58,507 nucleotides of DNA from Salipiger aestuarii (GCF_003259905.1 NZ_QLMG01000029.1:1-58507); one strand, 5' to 3'. Counted from the stretch's first letter, positions 44,582 through 53,434 are shown. A program made the numbers and translations. Notes: generated by a model not told the origin, from the sequence alone.

Positions 44582-45571
44582 ATGAGACGGATTGACGAAA
44601 AGCTGGCGAAGATCACGTCGGGCCAATACAGCCCTCGGGATTTCATCATCACCTTCGCCAAGGACGCCGACCTGCTGCGCGGCTGTTCCGCCACGGGGCC
44701 GGACGCTGACGGGCGCGGGCGTCCGCTGTCCGCTTATCGGGCGGACGTAAAGCGGGTGATCGAATCGGACCTCGCCGACATCGTGCTGACCTCGCTTGGC
44801 ACCGCCGAGGCGCTGGCCGATGACGGGGCCTACATACGGTCGAACGCCACGCCCGCCGTGCGCCTGAGCGATCCGACCGAAAGCTGGCGGGTGCGCGGGG
44901 GCGCCTACGCGGCGCTGCCCGGCCTGCCGTTCAGGTCTTCGCGGATCGACGCGGTCAAGCCGGTGGCGACCCTGGGGCTATATGGGATGACGTTTTACAA
45001 CGATCCGGCGCGCGATCAGGCCACCCTCACCGCCTATACGGAATTTCGCGACATCGCGAATCGCGTCGGCATCCGCCATTTTCTTCAGATCACCGATCCA
45101 CGCGTGGCGGTCGAAACCGGCGATGCGGACCCTGCCGCCTATTGTAACGACATGCTGGCGCGGATGCTTGCCGGTATTCCCCGTCGCGAAAAGCCGATGT
45201 TTGTGGAAACCGAATACCACGGCCCCGCCGCGATGGAGGAACTGGCGAACTGGGATCCGGCGCGTCTTGTGGTCGGCATCACCAGTTGTGTGGATGGCAC
45301 GACCCGTGATTGCCTTGAACGGGTTGCGCAGGCGGAAAAGCATGGGGCACGCCTGTCGGGGTTCAGCCGCGACGGGTTCGGTTATGAAGACCCGGTGCTG
45401 ATGCTCGCCGCCATGCGCCGGGTCGTGCTGGACGGCATGGGATCGTTTGAGGCGGTGCGCGCCTATCACGACGATCTGAAGGCTGCCGGGCTTCGTCCGA
45501 GTCGGGCGTTGCAGGATGATGTCGAACTGACCAGCCCGTTGCTGAAGGCACACGCAGCCAAGGCCGCCTGA
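44582..45571 (+). CDS. conserved protein, possibly class I aldolase-like
   Basis: A 329-aa soluble protein without signal peptide or membrane helices. The pattern of alternating strands and helices suggests a TIM barrel, for example DFIITFAKDADLL, DIVLTSLGTAEAL, KPVATLGLYGMTFYN, KPMFVETEYHGPAAMEEL, RLVVGITSCVDGTTRDCLER and GARLSGFSRDGFGYEDPVLM. The last parts resemble DeoC/FbaB-like aldolases, but no lysine-based active site could be assigned with confidence. ATG 44582 has GAGGG nearby. It is followed by a TauE exporter and a DgoK-like kinase, which hints at sugar-acid or sulfonate metabolism. Confidence 0.72.
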   Translation: MRRIDEKLAKITSGQYSPRDFIITFAKDADLLRGCSATGPDADGRGRPLSAYRADVKRVIESDLADIVLTSLGTAEALADDGAYIRSNATPAVRLSDPTESWRVRGGAYAALPGLPFRSSRIDAVKPVATLGLYGMTFYNDPARDQATLTAYTEFRDIANRVGIRHFLQITDPRVAVETGDADPAAYCNDMLARMLAGIPRREKPMFVETEYHGPAAMEELANWDPARLVVGITSCVDGTTRDCLERVAQAEKHGARLSGFSRDGFGYEDPVLMLAAMRRVVLDGMGSFEAVRAYHDDLKAAGLRPSRALQDDVELTSPLLKAHAAKAA

Positions 45572-45643
45572 CCGGATTGCCCTTTTCGTCCCGCGCGCTC
45601 CGTGCAAGACCGGCCCGCAGGGGCAGGCGTCAAGGGGCACGGT

Positions 45644-46399
45644 TTGGAACAGACGGCGACATTCTGGATCGCGGCGGGCGCGGCCACGTTCTTTGTGGGC
45701 ATGTCAAAGGGCGGCATCCCGATGGTGGCCATGCTGGGCGTGCCGATCCTGTCGATCTTTATCGCTCCGGGGATGGCGGCGGGGCTGTTGCTGCCGATGT
45801 ATATCCTGTCGGATGTCTACGCGATCTGGCTGTTTCGCGGACAGTATTCCGCCCGAAATGTTGCCATTCTGGTGCCGGCGGGGTTGATTGGCGTCCTCAT
45901 CGCCTTTCTGGTGGTCAGCCGCGTGCCGGTCGAGGCGACGAAGCTGATCGTCGCGCTGATCGGACTGACCTATCTTGCCGACGCGCTGCGCAAACGGCTG
46001 GCTCAGGATTTTCGGCCGCGAGACGCAGATATCGCGCGCGGGCTTTTCTGGGGCGCGGTGTCGGGCTTCACCAGCTACATCAGCCACGCGGGTGGGCCAC
46101 CCTATCAGGCCTATACCCTGCCGCAAAAGCTTCCGAAGATGACCTTTGCCGGCACGTCCGCCATCGTGTTTGCCTGCATCAACTGGGCGAAGATGCCGAC
46201 CTATGTGTTGGCGGGGCAACTGACGTGGGACAGTCTGAAGCTGATCTCGGTGCTGGCGCCCGTGGTGCTTTTCGGGGCTTGGGCGGGGTATCGCGCCACC
46301 CGCTGGTTGCCTGAGCGGATGTTTTTTGCGCTGATCAATACGGCGCTTGGGCTGTTGTGTCTCAAGCTGCTCTGGGAGGTCGGCGTGGCCTGGCTTTGA
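45644..46399 (+). CDS. TauE/SafE-family anion exporter
   Basis: A 251-aa membrane protein with about eight helices, of the TauE/SafE (formerly DUF81) family, which exports sulfite, sulfoacetate or related organic anions. Features are the N-terminal FVGMSKGGIPMVAMLGVPIL and the central GLFWGAVSGFTSYISHAGGPP motif, a family hallmark. The TTG at 45644 is chosen because AAGGGG sits seven bases upstream; a GTG at 45602 has no binding site. It is downstream of the aldolase-like gene by 72 bases and upstream of the DgoK-like gene by 55, so the three could form one operon. Confidence 0.88.
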   Translation: MEQTATFWIAAGAATFFVGMSKGGIPMVAMLGVPILSIFIAPGMAAGLLLPMYILSDVYAIWLFRGQYSARNVAILVPAGLIGVLIAFLVVSRVPVEATKLIVALIGLTYLADALRKRLAQDFRPRDADIARGLFWGAVSGFTSYISHAGGPPYQAYTLPQKLPKMTFAGTSAIVFACINWAKMPTYVLAGQLTWDSLKLISVLAPVVLFGAWAGYRATRWLPERMFFALINTALGLLCLKLLWEVGVAWL

Positions 46400-46454
46400 T
46401 CCCATGTTCTGTCTGACCCAGCCCTTAGCCCCCGACTCTCGCAAAGGATACCTC

Positions 46455-47240
46455 ATGACCCGACCCGACTGGATCGCCATCGAATTTGGCTCCGTGCGGA
46501 TGCTGCAATGGGATATGCGTGGAAACGATGTTCTGGCGCGGCACGAGCGTGCACCGCTGCCGCTGAATGCCCTGGCCGACGCGGTGCCACAAGAGGTGCC
46601 GGTCGTTGTCAGCGGCGCGCCGGGCGCGGCCCTGGCCGTGCCCTGCAGACCGGCGCCGCCTTGCCGATCGGGAGGCTTTTTGCTTCTGCCGGGGGTCAAG
46701 CAGGCGCAGCCATATGACACGATGGAGGCCGAAGTCACGCGGATCGCGGGCTTTCTGGCGCTCAATCCGGGATTCGACGGGACAATCTGCCTGCCCGGCC
46801 CGACGTCTCGCTGGGTGCAAATCAGCGCGGGAGAGATCGTCAGCTTTCGCAGCGTTCTGACCGGCACGCTGTTGACGCTTTTGCAGGCACCGCAGGCGCT
46901 GGGCGCGTTGGACGACGGGTTCGATGCGGATGTGCTGCGCGAGGCGGTCGACCGGGCGCTGGGCCGGCCCGCGGCATTGACCTGTGACCTTGCGACACTG
47001 CGCGCCGGCATTCTCGCCGGCGGGGCGGAGGGCGCCGGATCGCGGGCGCTGGGCTGGTTGATCGGCGTCGAACTGGCCGCCACCAGGCCGTGGTGGCTGG
47101 GCCAGAACGTCGCCTTGCTGGCGGATGGACAGATGGGCGAGCCCTACCGGATCGCGCTTGAGGCACAAGGCGTACCGGCGCTGATCGCCGATGGCCCCCG
47201 GATGGCGCTTGAGGGGCTGAAGCGGGCGCGTGCCATGTGA
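46455..47240 (+). CDS. divergent DgoK-like sugar-acid kinase
   Basis: A 261-aa protein of the 2-dehydro-3-deoxygalactonokinase family, shorter than usual (about 290-300). Family-like parts are ICLPGPTSRWVQI, in place of the usual CLPGTHSKWV, and VSFRSVLTGTLLTLL. The N-terminal nucleotide-binding motif D-W-G-T-T-x-x-R is degraded to EFGSVRMLQ. C-terminal GQNVALLADGQMGEPYRIAL remains. ATG 46455 follows AAAGGAT. Loss of the phosphate-1 residues suggests altered or absent kinase activity. The stop overlaps a possible GTG start of ureD, placing this cluster directly upstream of urease. Confidence 0.78.
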   Translation: MTRPDWIAIEFGSVRMLQWDMRGNDVLARHERAPLPLNALADAVPQEVPVVVSGAPGAALAVPCRPAPPCRSGGFLLLPGVKQAQPYDTMEAEVTRIAGFLALNPGFDGTICLPGPTSRWVQISAGEIVSFRSVLTGTLLTLLQAPQALGALDDGFDADVLREAVDRALGRPAALTCDLATLRAGILAGGAEGAGSRALGWLIGVELAATRPWWLGQNVALLADGQMGEPYRIALEAQGVPALIADGPRMALEGLKRARAM

Positions 47241-47254
47241 CAGATGGCCCCCGT

Positions 47255-48187
47255 ATGAGCGTTTTTGCAGCGTCGTCATCGGCTTCGGGGGGTGTGCAGC
47301 CCGCGAAGGGTTGCGCCGGCGACGTCGATACCCGAGGATCTGCCCGGCAGGAGGACCGGCCCATACCCTACGATCAGGACAACGCGGCTGTGACCGCGCA
47401 GCGCGCGAGGGGACGGGCCAGAGTGTCGGCCAAAACCCGTGGTGCGCGCAGCGTCATCAAGGATCTGCACATGTCCGGCAGCGCAAAGCTGCTGTTCCCG
47501 CGCGGGCACGACGCGTTGCAGGCGGTCTATCTGAACAGTTCCGGCGGCGTGACCGGCGGCGACGCCTTTCAGGTCGACGCCCATGCCGAACGCGGCGCGC
47601 ATCTTGTCATGACCACGCAGGCGGCGGAGCGGATCTATCGCGCGTTGCCCGGCCAGACCGGGCGGATCGATACGCGGCTGACGCTTGCGCCCGGCGCGCG
47701 GCTTGACTGGCTCCCGCAGGAGACGATCCTGTTCGAAGGCGCCGCGCTGGACCGACGGCTCAGCATCGACATGGCCGACGATGCGCGGCTGATCGCCTGC
47801 GAATCCTTCGTGTTCGGGCGCCATGCCATGGGTGAGGTGTTACACGACCTGCGCCTGCGCGACCGGATCGACCTGCGGATCGGGGGCCGGCTTGTGTTCG
47901 CCGACAGGCTGCGGCTTGAGGGCGACGCCGTCGCGACGCTGTCCCACCCCGCCGTGGCGAATGGCGCGGGCGCCATGGCGACGGCGATCCGGGCCGGCCC
48001 CGGTGCCGCGACGGGCATTGATGCGTTGCGTGAAATGCTGCCCGAAAGCGCAGGCGTGTCCGCGTTGACCCCGGATCTTGTTGTGATCCGTATGGTTTCC
48101 GTTGACGGCTTTGCGCTGCGAGGCCACCTTGCCCCTGTCTTGCGCCATCTTTGCGGCGCCGCGCTCCCACGACCCTGGATGATCTGA
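47255..48187 (+). CDS. ureD: urease accessory protein UreD
   Basis: About 310 aa; the scaffold that binds the urease apoprotein and, with UreF and UreG, lets nickel in. The conserved part begins at RARVSAKTRGARSVIKDLHM and includes AVYLNSSGGVTGGD, TTQAAERIYR, WLPQETILFEGA, ESFVFGRHAMGE and RGHLAPVLRHL. The first 50 or so residues are variable and Ser/Gly-rich. The start is uncertain between GTG 47237 (overlapping the previous stop) and ATG 47255. It opens the urease gene run, three bases ahead of ureA. Confidence 0.93.
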   Translation: MSVFAASSSASGGVQPAKGCAGDVDTRGSARQEDRPIPYDQDNAAVTAQRARGRARVSAKTRGARSVIKDLHMSGSAKLLFPRGHDALQAVYLNSSGGVTGGDAFQVDAHAERGAHLVMTTQAAERIYRALPGQTGRIDTRLTLAPGARLDWLPQETILFEGAALDRRLSIDMADDARLIACESFVFGRHAMGEVLHDLRLRDRIDLRIGGRLVFADRLRLEGDAVATLSHPAVANGAGAMATAIRAGPGAATGIDALREMLPESAGVSALTPDLVVIRMVSVDGFALRGHLAPVLRHLCGAALPRPWMI

Positions 48188-48190
48188 CCC

Positions 48191-48493
48191 ATGCAACTGA
48201 CCCCCCGCGAAAAGGACAAGCTTCTTGTCGCAATGGCCGCCGAAGTGGCCCGCAAACGCCTTGGACGCGGCGTCATGCTGAACTATCCCGAAGCGGTGGC
48301 GTTGATAACCGACGCCGTGGTGGAGGGTGCGCGCGACGGCCGGTCCGTGGCCGAGATGATGGAAGCGGGGGCGCAGGTCGTCACCGCCGAGCAATGCATG
48401 CCGGGCGTTCCCGAGATGATCCACGAGGTGCAGGTCGAGGCGACCTTTCCCGATGGCACCAAACTCGTGACCGTTCACAATCCGATCCGCTGA
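48191..48493 (+). CDS. ureA: urease gamma subunit
   Basis: A 100-aa structural subunit with the canonical sequence [20 protein letters not shown] near the start, [16 protein letters not shown] in the middle and [13 protein letters not shown] at the end. It assembles with UreB and UreC into the nickel urease. Length and residues are fully typical. Unlike most urease operons, an extra small gene stands between it and ureB. Confidence 0.97.
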   Translation: MQLTPREKDKLLVAMAAEVARKRLGRGVMLNYPEAVALITDAVVEGARDGRSVAEMMEAGAQVVTAEQCMPGVPEMIHEVQVEATFPDGTKLVTVHNPIR

Positions 48494-48515
48494 TCGCTGT
48501 CCAAGGAGGATCGCA

Positions 48516-48689
48516 ATGAAATATGCTTTGCCTTTCGTGCTTTTTGCGGGCCCCGCTCTGGCCCATACGACCGAGGACGCGCATCTGCACCCGCACGACG
48601 GTGCCTCCTGGCTTGTCACGGTTGCGGTGCTGGGCGCGACCGCTCTGGCCGGGCATCTTGTGCTGTCGCGGGTAGGGACGAACAAATGA
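48516..48689 (+). CDS. 57-aa His-containing membrane peptide in the urease operon
   Basis: The peptide has a signal-like N-terminus ([16 protein letters not shown]), a short exposed segment with four histidines ([15 protein letters not shown]) and one membrane helix (about residues 33-51), ending in a basic tail (SRVGTNK). AAGGAGG lies at 48503-48509, six bases before ATG 48516, a very strong site. The stop overlaps ureB's start (ATGA). The His cluster would face the periplasm if the first segment is cleaved or inserted. It could bind nickel near the urease assembly line, or may be a truncated UreJ/HupE-like transporter relic. I do not recognise a named family. Confidence 0.8.
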   Translation: MKYALPFVLFAGPALAHTTEDAHLHPHDGASWLVTVAVLGATALAGHLVLSRVGTNK

Positions 48690-48991
48690 TCCCCGGAGAA
48701 TTGTTCCCGGCAGCGGGCGATCTGGAACTGAACGCGGGGCGCGAGGCGATCGTCCTGATGGTCGCCAACACTGGCGATCGTCCGGTTCAGGTCGGGTCGC
48801 ACTACCATTTCGCCGAAAGCAACCCGGCGCTCGATTTCGACCGCGTGGCGGCGCAGGGGACCCGGCTGGACATCGCCGCCGGGACGGCGGTTCGGTTCGA
48901 GCCGGGCCAACGACGCGAGGTTGCGCTGATCCCCTTTTCGGGGGCGCGCAAGGTTTATGGATTCAATCAGAAAGTAATGGGCGCTCTGTGA
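48686..48991 (+). CDS. ureB: urease beta subunit
   Basis: A 101-aa structural subunit: [60 protein letters not shown] and the final [10 protein letters not shown] are all typical. It starts inside the stop of the 57-aa peptide and ends inside the start of the 104-aa gene (GTGA), so three genes in a row are translationally coupled. Confidence 0.97.
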   Translation: MIPGELFPAAGDLELNAGREAIVLMVANTGDRPVQVGSHYHFAESNPALDFDRVAAQGTRLDIAAGTAVRFEPGQRREVALIPFSGARKVYGFNQKVMGAL

Positions 48992-49302
48992 ATATGTTTG
49001 AAGATACGCTGTCATGGCAGCGCAGCATGCTGCAACTGGGCTCGCTTGTCGCGGAATCGCAGCAGGTGATCGCCTATCGGACCCTTGGAATGGCGGGGAT
49101 CTGGTCGGTTTGTCCGACCGAAACCACGCGGATGGTGCATGAAAAAGGTCCGGCATTCATGCAAAGCTGGTGGGGCGCAAGCCGCGCCGCGATGGACGGG
49201 GCGGCGCCCGACCGGGTTCTGGACGCCTGGACCGCGCCGCTGGAACGCGAGGCACGTTCAAACCGAAAGCGCCTGGCGCGTCGCGGATTGAATCTGGGGT
49301 AA
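48988..49302 (+). CDS. small phasin-like protein within the urease operon
   Basis: A 104-aa soluble, mostly helical protein. The first half ([23 protein letters not shown]) is amphipathic and the C-terminus is basic ([18 protein letters not shown]), a layout similar to phasin or granule-associated proteins, although no firm family match can be made. The start is GTG 48988 overlapping the ureB TGA; ATG 48994 is an alternative. Its coupling to ureB suggests co-expression with urease. Its role in urease is unknown. Confidence 0.7.
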   Translation: MNMFEDTLSWQRSMLQLGSLVAESQQVIAYRTLGMAGIWSVCPTETTRMVHEKGPAFMQSWWGASRAAMDGAAPDRVLDAWTAPLEREARSNRKRLARRGLNLG

Positions 49303-49671
49303 AGGCGCCCCCGGCCAACAGGAGAGCGAGGCGATGTTGCCGATATCAGCGATGGGCCGGACCCTGCGACCCTGCCCGCAAGCGGACAGGCCCAGGAGAC
49401 GAAGATGCGGCTGACGCGGGCGATGGTCGATTTGGGGCGCGGGAACATGGGTGCCCTCGGGCCTTTGCGCGGCGACCGACAGAGCGCGCGAATGGGCATT
49501 TTCGGCCCTGTCACGCCGCGCCGCTGGTCGCGCGCGCACCCAAAGCCCGAGCCTGTCGCGGTCTCGGCCACCGGCACGCGCGCCCTGATCGAAACGGCGC
49601 GCCGGACCGCCGCCGGCGCGACGACCCGCAGGCGCCGGCGGGATGATTTTGGTAGAAATGGGACGGAATGG
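49303..49671. other. 369-base stretch inside the urease operon
   Basis: One plus-strand frame is open from ATG 49405 through this stretch into the 76-aa gene. It contains a coherent-looking segment (VAVSATGTRALIETARRTAA) reminiscent of the basic tail of phasin-like proteins. It has an AGGAG-like site (49396-49400) but the composition is Arg-rich and uneven. It may be the remains of a second copy of the upstream small gene. No gene is supported with confidence. Confidence 0.35.
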
Positions 49672-49902
49672 ATGGCTCTTGTTCAGGATCTTTCGCTGCG
49701 ACAGCTTCAGCATTTCGCGCGGCACAAGCCTGTGCGCGCGACTTTTTCTTCGGGGGAAGTCGATGGCGAAAAATTACTCCAGATCGACACCTATGGAACT
49801 GCGTCACGCAAGTTTCCTGACAAGGTCAGCCAGTCGCTCCAGCTTGATAAGTCGTCTGACAAGCTATTGAAAATGCTTATAGAAAAAGAGTTCGACCTCT
49901 GA
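49672..49902 (+). CDS. 76-aa conserved small protein before ureC
   Basis: The peptide starts MALVQDLSLRQLQHFARHKP and contains GEKLLQIDTYGTASRKFPDK followed by VSQSLQLDKSSDKLLKMLIE. That central pattern (IDTYG, KVSQSLQLD) recurs in small proteins often mislabelled methionyl-tRNA formyltransferase, so I treat it as a conserved protein of unknown function. Its codons are clearly less GC-rich than those of the surrounding urease genes (CTTATAGAAAAAGAG near the end), which suggests separate acquisition. ATG 49672 lacks an obvious binding site. It ends 15 bases before ureC. Confidence 0.75.
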   Translation: MALVQDLSLRQLQHFARHKPVRATFSSGEVDGEKLLQIDTYGTASRKFPDKVSQSLQLDKSSDKLLKMLIEKEFDL

Positions 49903-49917
49903 ATAAAGGTTCCCCAG

Positions 49918-51666
49918 ATGCCTGCACGGATTTCCCGCTCTGACTACGCTGCGATGTTCGGCCCCACCACGGGGGATCGTCTGCGCCTTGCCGACACAGA
50001 CCTTATCATCGAGGTCGAACGCGACCTGACCGCCGAACTGGTCGGCCAGGCGGGGGGCGGCAACACTCCGGTCTATGGCGAAGAGGTCAAGTTCGGCGGC
50101 GGCAAGGTGATCCGCGACGGGATGGGGCAAAGCCAGGCGACCCGCGCCGAGGGCGCCGTTGATACCGTCATCACCAACGCGCTGATTGTTGACTACACCG
50201 GTGTCTACAAGGCCGATGTCGGCCTGCGCAGCGGGCGCATCCACAAGATCGGCAAGGCGGGCAACCCCGACACCCAGCCCGGCGTCGACATCATCGTCGG
50301 GCCCGGCACCGAGGTGATCGCGGGCGAGGGGCGTATTCTGACTGCCGGGGGCATGGACAGTCATATCCATTTCATCTGCCCGCAACAGATCGAGGACGCG
50401 CTGCACTCTGGCCTGACTACCATGCTGGGCGGCGGCACCGGCCCCGCGCATGGCACGCTGGCGACCACCTGCACGCCCGGCCCGTGGCACCTTGGGCGGA
50501 TGATGCAGGCGGCGGATGCGTTTCCGATGAACCTCGCCTTTGCGGGCAAGGGCAACGCCTCGCTGCCCGCGCCGCTGGAAGAACAGATCAAGGCCGGTGC
50601 CTGTTGCCTCAAGCTGCACGAAGACTGGGGCACCACCCCCGCCACCATCGACAACTGCCTGAGCGTCGCCGATGCGTGGGACGTGCAGGTGATGATCCAC
50701 ACCGACACGCTCAACGAATCCGGCTTTGTGGAAAACACCGTCGCGGCGATGAAGGGACGCACCATCCATGCGTTCCACACCGAAGGGGCGGGCGGCGGCC
50801 ACGCCCCCGACATCATCAAGATCTGCGGCGAAGAACACGTCATTCCCAGTTCGACCAACCCGACGCGTCCCTACACGGCCAACACGCTCGAAGAGCATCT
50901 GGATATGCTCATGGTCTGCCACCACCTCGACAAATCCATCCCCGAAGACGTCGCTTTTGCCGAATCCCGCATTCGCAAGGAAACCATCGCCGCCGAAGAC
51001 ATCCTGCACGACATGGGCGCCTTTTCGATCATAGCGTCGGACAGTCAGGCCATGGGCCGCGTGGGCGAGGTGATTATTCGCACCTGGCAGACCGCAGACA
51101 AAATGAAGAAACAGCGCGGCAAGCTGTCCGAAGAAACCGGCGACAACGACAACTTCCGCGTCAGACGTTACATCGCGAAATACACCATCAACCCCGCCAT
51201 CGCCCACGGCATCAGCGGCGAAATCGGCTCGATCGAAGAAGGCAAGCGCGCCGATCTCGTGCTCTGGTCGCCCGCGTTCTTCGGGGTAAAGCCGGAAATG
51301 GTGCTGATGGGCGGCACCATCGTCTGCGCCCAGATGGGCGATCCGAACGCGTCGATCCCGACGCCGCAGCCTGTCTACAGCCGCCCGATGTGGGGCGCCT
51401 ATGGACGATCGGTGGAAAATTCGGCGGTGATCTTCGTGTCCGAGGCGGCGCAATCCGAAGGTATCCGCAACCGGCTTGGTCTCGCCAAGCAGACTGTTGC
51501 GGTGCGCGACACGCGCGGCATCGGCAAGTCGCACCTCAGGCTCAACACCGCCACGCCGCAGGTCGAGGTCAATCCCGAAACCTACGAGGTGCGCGCGGAC
51601 GGAGAACTACTGACCTGCGAGCCGGCCACCGAACTTCCCATGGCCCAGAGATATTTCCTGTACTGA
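49918..51666 (+). CDS. ureC: urease alpha (catalytic) subunit
   Basis: A 582-aa nickel amidohydrolase splitting urea to ammonia and carbamate. Nickel ligands are visible: H149 and H151 in DSHIHF, the carbamylated K232 in [10 protein letters not shown], the histidines of [11 protein letters not shown] and [12 protein letters not shown], and the Asp of [14 protein letters not shown]. The flap Cys/His lies in MVCHHLD. The protein is about 12-15 residues longer than the common 567-570 aa form. It ends with the typical [10 protein letters not shown]. All catalytic residues are present. Confidence 0.98.
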   Translation: MPARISRSDYAAMFGPTTGDRLRLADTDLIIEVERDLTAELVGQAGGGNTPVYGEEVKFGGGKVIRDGMGQSQATRAEGAVDTVITNALIVDYTGVYKADVGLRSGRIHKIGKAGNPDTQPGVDIIVGPGTEVIAGEGRILTAGGMDSHIHFICPQQIEDALHSGLTTMLGGGTGPAHGTLATTCTPGPWHLGRMMQAADAFPMNLAFAGKGNASLPAPLEEQIKAGACCLKLHEDWGTTPATIDNCLSVADAWDVQVMIHTDTLNESGFVENTVAAMKGRTIHAFHTEGAGGGHAPDIIKICGEEHVIPSSTNPTRPYTANTLEEHLDMLMVCHHLDKSIPEDVAFAESRIRKETIAAEDILHDMGAFSIIASDSQAMGRVGEVIIRTWQTADKMKKQRGKLSEETGDNDNFRVRRYIAKYTINPAIAHGISGEIGSIEEGKRADLVLWSPAFFGVKPEMVLMGGTIVCAQMGDPNASIPTPQPVYSRPMWGAYGRSVENSAVIFVSEAAQSEGIRNRLGLAKQTVAVRDTRGIGKSHLRLNTATPQVEVNPETYEVRADGELLTCEPATELPMAQRYFLY

Positions 51667-51727
51667 CGCGCAAGGCGCCGCGCCCCGGTTTCATCTTGCC
51701 CGATAAACTCCGGGCGGCCCGAAGGGT

Positions 51728-51742
51728 GGGGGCAGCGCCCCC
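51728..51742. terminator. GC hairpin after ureC
   Basis: GGGGGC-AGC-GCCCCC lies 62 bases after the ureC stop, without a U-tract. With further inverted pieces around it, the gap 51667-51903 could pause or end part of the transcription between ureC and the DUF1127 gene, which would then have its own promoter around 51800-51880. Confidence 0.4.
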
Positions 51743-51903
51743 TCGGTCGCGGGGCCTGCCCGGAGATCGGTTCAACATTAAACCATCGAGCCATGCGCCC
51801 TGCGAAACCCGACTTTGCAGTTGCAGCATTTGTCATATCGGTCAGTGTGCTTTACCTATCGGATCAAGGGAGGGGACCTGATGACTGATGGAAAGGTTTC
51901 CCA

Positions 51904-52122
51904 ATGGCATTTCTCACCGCAAGCCACGCACATCACGACGCCCCGCTTCTGACGCGCTTTTTCCGCGCCATCGGCAGCGCTCTGATCGCCATCGCTGAAT
52001 CGAACCCGCGCCTGCGCCGCGTCAAAGCCTTGCAGCGCCTGTCGGACGAACAACTGGCCGCAAAAGGTCTGCGCCGCGATGACATCGTGCGCTATGTGTT
52101 CGGCGACGTCTACTACCTGTGA
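51904..52122 (+). CDS. DUF1127 (YjiS-like) small protein
   Basis: A 72-aa protein whose C-terminal half is the DUF1127 motif: NPRLRRVKALQRLSDEQLAA, then KGLRRDDIVRYVFGD. Some DUF1127 proteins in Rhodobacter are RNA-binding and stress-regulated (CcaF1). The N-terminal half is helical (LLTRFFRAIGSALIAIAE). GGAAAGG lies about 9 bases before ATG 51904. It is unusual to find one between ureC and ureE. With gaps on both sides (237 and 145 bases) it could be an independent unit. Confidence 0.9.
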   Translation: MAFLTASHAHHDAPLLTRFFRAIGSALIAIAESNPRLRRVKALQRLSDEQLAAKGLRRDDIVRYVFGDVYYL

Positions 52123-52267
52123 TCCCGGGCCTCGGCCCCGGTTCACCCTGGCGAGGTACCGCGCAAGCTTATGGCATTCGGGGTCACGCGACCGGCAAAC
52201 CCGGCGCGTGGCCTTGTCTTTTGCAGCGATCTGAAGTGATCTGCTTTCGAACGACGAAAGAGATCAC

Positions 52268-52798
52268 ATGACCCTTCCCACCGCGCATGACATCCGGCGC
52301 AAGGCGCAGGACACCCCTGCGGACCGCGTGGTCCTGAGCTATGACGACCGCTTCCTGCGCAGGAAGGTGCTGAGCACCGAGGCGGGCGAAGACGTTCTGG
52401 TCGATCTTGCCCACACCGAAAGCCTTGGCGAAGGCGACGCCTTCGTGCTGACCGACGGGCGTCTGGTGGCCGTCGCGGCAGCGGTCGAACCGCTGCTCGA
52501 AGTCACCGGCGACGCGCTGCCCCGAATCGCGTGGCATATCGGCAACCGCCACACCCCCTGCCAGATCGAATCGTCCCGTCTGCTGATCCAGCGCGATCAC
52601 GTCATCGCCGACATGCTGTCCCGGATCGGCGCCACGGTGCGCGAGGTCGACGAACCCTTCACCCCCGAAGGCGGTGCCTATGGCCATGGGCGCACGCATG
52701 GTCACGACCATTCGCACCGGCACGGCCCGGAGGCGCATGCGGACGGCTCCGGCCAGTCCCACGCGCACGGATCGCACCCCCACAGCCATGACCACTGA
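52268..52798 (+). CDS. ureE: urease nickel metallochaperone UreE
   Basis: A 176-aa dimeric metallochaperone. The N-terminal domain holds VLVDLAHTESLGEGDAFVL, and the central metal site is in WHIGNRHTPCQIE. The C-terminal tail, about residues 138-176, is extremely histidine-rich (HGRTHGHDHSHRHG, then [13 protein letters not shown]) for nickel binding and storage. ATG 52268 follows AAAGAGAT. The 3' end overlaps ureF by 11 bases. Confidence 0.96.
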   Translation: MTLPTAHDIRRKAQDTPADRVVLSYDDRFLRRKVLSTEAGEDVLVDLAHTESLGEGDAFVLTDGRLVAVAAAVEPLLEVTGDALPRIAWHIGNRHTPCQIESSRLLIQRDHVIADMLSRIGATVREVDEPFTPEGGAYGHGRTHGHDHSHRHGPEAHADGSGQSHAHGSHPHSHDH

Positions 52799-53423
52799 CC
52801 CGTCGCTGACGCTGCACCAGATCTTTTCGCCCGCTTTTCCCGTAGGGTCCTTCGCGTGGTCGCACGGGCTGGAAACCGCGGTGCAGCAAGGCCAGGTGAG
52901 CGATGCCGACGGCCTGGAAAATTGGCTGGCGGCGGTGCTGCGGCACGGCGCGGGCTGGTCCGACGCGGTTCTGCTCGCCTGCGCTGCACGCGGGGAGGAT
53001 GCGGCGGCGCTGACCGAGCTTGGTCGTGCGCTCAGCCCCTCGGCGGAACGCCGCGCCGAAACGATGCAGCAGGGCCGCGCCTTTGCCGCCACCGTTTCGG
53101 ATGTCTGGGGCGTGGCGATCCCGGCCGCGCCTTACCCCGTTGCGGTGGGGCTGACGGTGCGCGCGCTGGCGCTGCCGCCGGGCGTTGCGCTGCGCCTCTA
53201 TCTTCAGGCGTTCGCCGCCAACCTGACCGGCGCTGGCCTGCGGCTGATTCCGCTGGGGCAGACCGATGGGCAACGCATAACCCTTGCCCTGTCCCCGCTA
53301 TGTGCCGAGCTTGCGGCAGCGGCGCAGGACGCGGGCACCGACGACATTGGCGGGTTTGCCCCGCTGCTGGACATTGCCAGCCAACGCCACGACATGCTGT
53401 ATTCCCGCCTGTTCAGATCATGA
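52788..53423 (+). CDS. ureF: urease accessory protein UreF
   Basis: A 211-aa helical protein that bridges UreD and the GTPase UreG and gates GTP hydrolysis. Typical motifs are [17 protein letters not shown] and the C-terminal region [20 protein letters not shown] 52788 lies inside the ureE His-tail codons in another frame, a normal coupling in these operons; the frame is open to 52674 but that part is only the shadow of ureE. Confidence 0.95.
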   Translation: MTTDPSLTLHQIFSPAFPVGSFAWSHGLETAVQQGQVSDADGLENWLAAVLRHGAGWSDAVLLACAARGEDAAALTELGRALSPSAERRAETMQQGRAFAATVSDVWGVAIPAAPYPVAVGLTVRALALPPGVALRLYLQAFAANLTGAGLRLIPLGQTDGQRITLALSPLCAELAAAAQDAGTDDIGGFAPLLDIASQRHDMLYSRLFRS

Positions 53424-53434
53424 CGGAGACCCTG

